Of a DNA stretch of 6,012 bases, positions 5,127 through 6,012 are shown piece by piece (the stretch's first letter is position 1; every line of letters begins with the position of its first letter). The notes beneath the pieces are model-generated. The model was given only the letters and a program-made list of their open reading frames with translations. It was not told the DNA's origin and did no database searches. Origin of the DNA: Nocardioides sp. (GTDB lineage: Bacteria > Actinomycetota > Actinomycetes > Propionibacteriales > Nocardioidaceae); assembly GCA_029264225.1 (NCBI GenBank), contig JARICB010000153.1, forward strand, positions 1 to 6,012, written 5' to 3'. The position numbers and the translations under genes were made by a program.

Positions 5127-6012
5127 ATGGCTGAGCGTCGGTGGCCACGACTGCGCCGCGGCGACCTCGGCAGGTCGTTGGCGGCGCTCGTGGGCGCCGC
5201 GATCGGTCTGCAACTCTCGGCGTGGCTCCTTCCCCAGTTCGACGTCGGAGACTTCAGATCTGCCCTCCTGGCGGCGGCACTGATCGCGCTCTGCGGCGTG
5301 GTCTTGCGCGTAGTGCTCATTCGCGTGGCTGCTCGCCTCGGCTGGGTCGGCGCCATCGCGCTCAGCCTGCTCGGTCAGGCGATGGCCGTGTGGCTCGTGG
5401 TCTACCTCCCGCGTGGTGGAGGGGCCGCCGACCTCGGCTGGTCACTGCTCGCCGCCTGGATCGTTGCTGGCATCTCGACTCTTTTCGTGTGGATCGCCAC
5501 CGCGGGCACCGATGACGCAGTGACCGCGTCGCTGCTTCGCCGAGCCCGCCGTCAGCGTCACCACACGGTCGAGGACCCGGATCTGCCGGGCGTCGTCTTC
5601 ATCCAGGCCGACGGTGTGCCGTTCCCGGTGCTGGAATGGTGCGTCCGTGCCGGGACCCTGCCGACGCTGTCGCGCTGGGTCCGCGACGGGTCCCACCGGA
5701 TGGTGGAATGGCGCCCGGCGATGCCCGCGACCACCCCGGCCAGCCAGATGGGGATCTTGCACGGCACCATCGACGGCATCCCGGCCTTCCGTTGGGTTGA
5801 CCGCGCGAGCGGCAAGGTGTTCGTCGCCAACCGTCCGGCCGATGCGAAGTTGATCGAGGCGATGCACACCGACGGGCGCGGGCTGCTCGCTGACGACGGC
5901 GTGTCGGTCAGCAACCTGTTCACCGGCGACGCCCCGACGGCTTTCGCGACGATGAGTGCAGTCGATCGGACCCGGGAGACGAGACAGTCGCGCGTCACCA
6001 TCTCGGAGTACC
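5127..6012 (+). CDS. Membrane-anchored (holin-like) type I phosphodiesterase/alkaline-phosphatase-superfamily protein, N-terminal part
   Basis: The frame is open from the ATG at 5127 through the window end (295 codons, no stop). The start follows GGGAG (5113-5117) by 9 bases. An in-frame TGA at 5094 with no start codon in between makes this the first possible start. Residues 17-125 contain about four hydrophobic segments (near 17-36, 45-69, 72-94 and 104-124), resembling the 'phage holin family' membrane module of actinobacterial chromosomal proteins. A basic linker follows (RRARRQRHH, 138-146). Then GVVFIQADGV (155-164) places a metal-binding-type D162, and MPATTPASQMGILHGT (199-214) gives a Thr nucleophile candidate (T203, or T202), as in nucleotide pyrophosphatase/phosphodiesterases and alkaline phosphatases. 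The remaining metal ligands lie beyond the edge. The substrate and the side of the membrane are unknown. A 35-bp gap to the sulfatase gene suggests co-transcription. Confidence 0.82.
   Translation, partial: MAERRWPRLRRGDLGRSLAALVGAAIGLQLSAWLLPQFDVGDFRSALLAAALIALCGVVLRVVLIRVAARLGWVGAIALSLLGQAMAVWLVVYLPRGGGAADLGWSLLAAWIVAGISTLFVWIATAGTDDAVTASLLRRARRQRHHTVEDPDLPGVVFIQADGVPFPVLEWCVRAGTLPTLSRWVRDGSHRMVEWRPAMPATTPASQMGILHGTIDGIPAFRWVDRASGKVFVANRPADAKLIEAMHTDGRGLLADDGVSVSNLFTGDAPTAFATMSAVDRTRETRQSRVTISEY

Noticed and set aside
4627..5148. 173-codon minus-strand open frame antisense to the sulfatase C-terminus
   Set aside because: No domain is recognisable and it spans the sulfatase stop and next gene start; it is best explained as a shadow frame.
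5127..5500. Prophage holin or phage remnant at the right edge
   Set aside because: The membrane module is fused in frame to a phosphodiesterase-type domain and no other phage gene is nearby. A chromosomal membrane protein is more likely.
5141..5515. 124-codon plus-strand open frame overlapping the start of the right-edge gene
   Set aside because: The Arg-rich translation is out of frame; the frame from 5127 gives hydrophobic segments plus D162/T203 catalytic motifs and stays open to the window end.

Overview
The window is high-GC DNA (G/C at most third codon positions) with actinobacterial-type Shine-Dalgarno sites and gene families. The large sulfatase resembles the mycobacterial AtsA/AtsD type. 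The right-edge gene joins a membrane 'holin-like' region to an alkaline-phosphatase-superfamily domain, an arrangement I know from high-GC Gram-positives. A Nocardioides-, Propionibacteriales- or Mycobacteriales-like chromosome is my best guess. I see no phage, transposon, CRISPR or RNA gene.

Layout: (1) On the minus strand, the left edge holds the N-terminal 188 residues of a cardiolipin synthase. It starts at 566 and runs off the window, so its catalytic HKD motifs are not visible. (2) A 172-bp divergent intergenic region (567-738) contains a perfect 7-bp-arm palindrome and not a single TA dinucleotide. (3) A plus-strand DUF1269-type small membrane protein occupies 739-1242, and a hairpin sits on its stop codon. 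(4) A plus-strand MHS-type major facilitator transporter most likely runs 1338-2651, possibly from a leaderless message. (5) A 790-residue type I sulfatase without a signal peptide occupies 2719-5091. (6) A 35-bp gap separates it from a membrane-anchored type I phosphodiesterase/alkaline-phosphatase-superfamily protein that starts at 5127 and runs off the right edge.

Genes 4-6 are in one orientation. The 67- and 35-bp gaps between them have no recognisable -10 box, so they could form one transcript. The most coherent functional idea is a sulfate-ester utilisation pair: the transporter would import an organic sulfate ester, or move the desulfated product, and the apparently cytosolic formylglycine-dependent sulfatase would hydrolyse it. 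The phosphodiesterase-like neighbour belongs to the same superfamily as the sulfatase but need not share a pathway. The left divergent pair (cardiolipin synthase and DUF1269 protein) looks like envelope-related housekeeping. I found no convincing wholly new system. The points most worth a second look are the transporter plus cytosolic sulfatase pairing, the holin-like/phosphodiesterase fusion, the competing hairpins at 1230-1260, and the palindrome and TA-free divergent promoter region.
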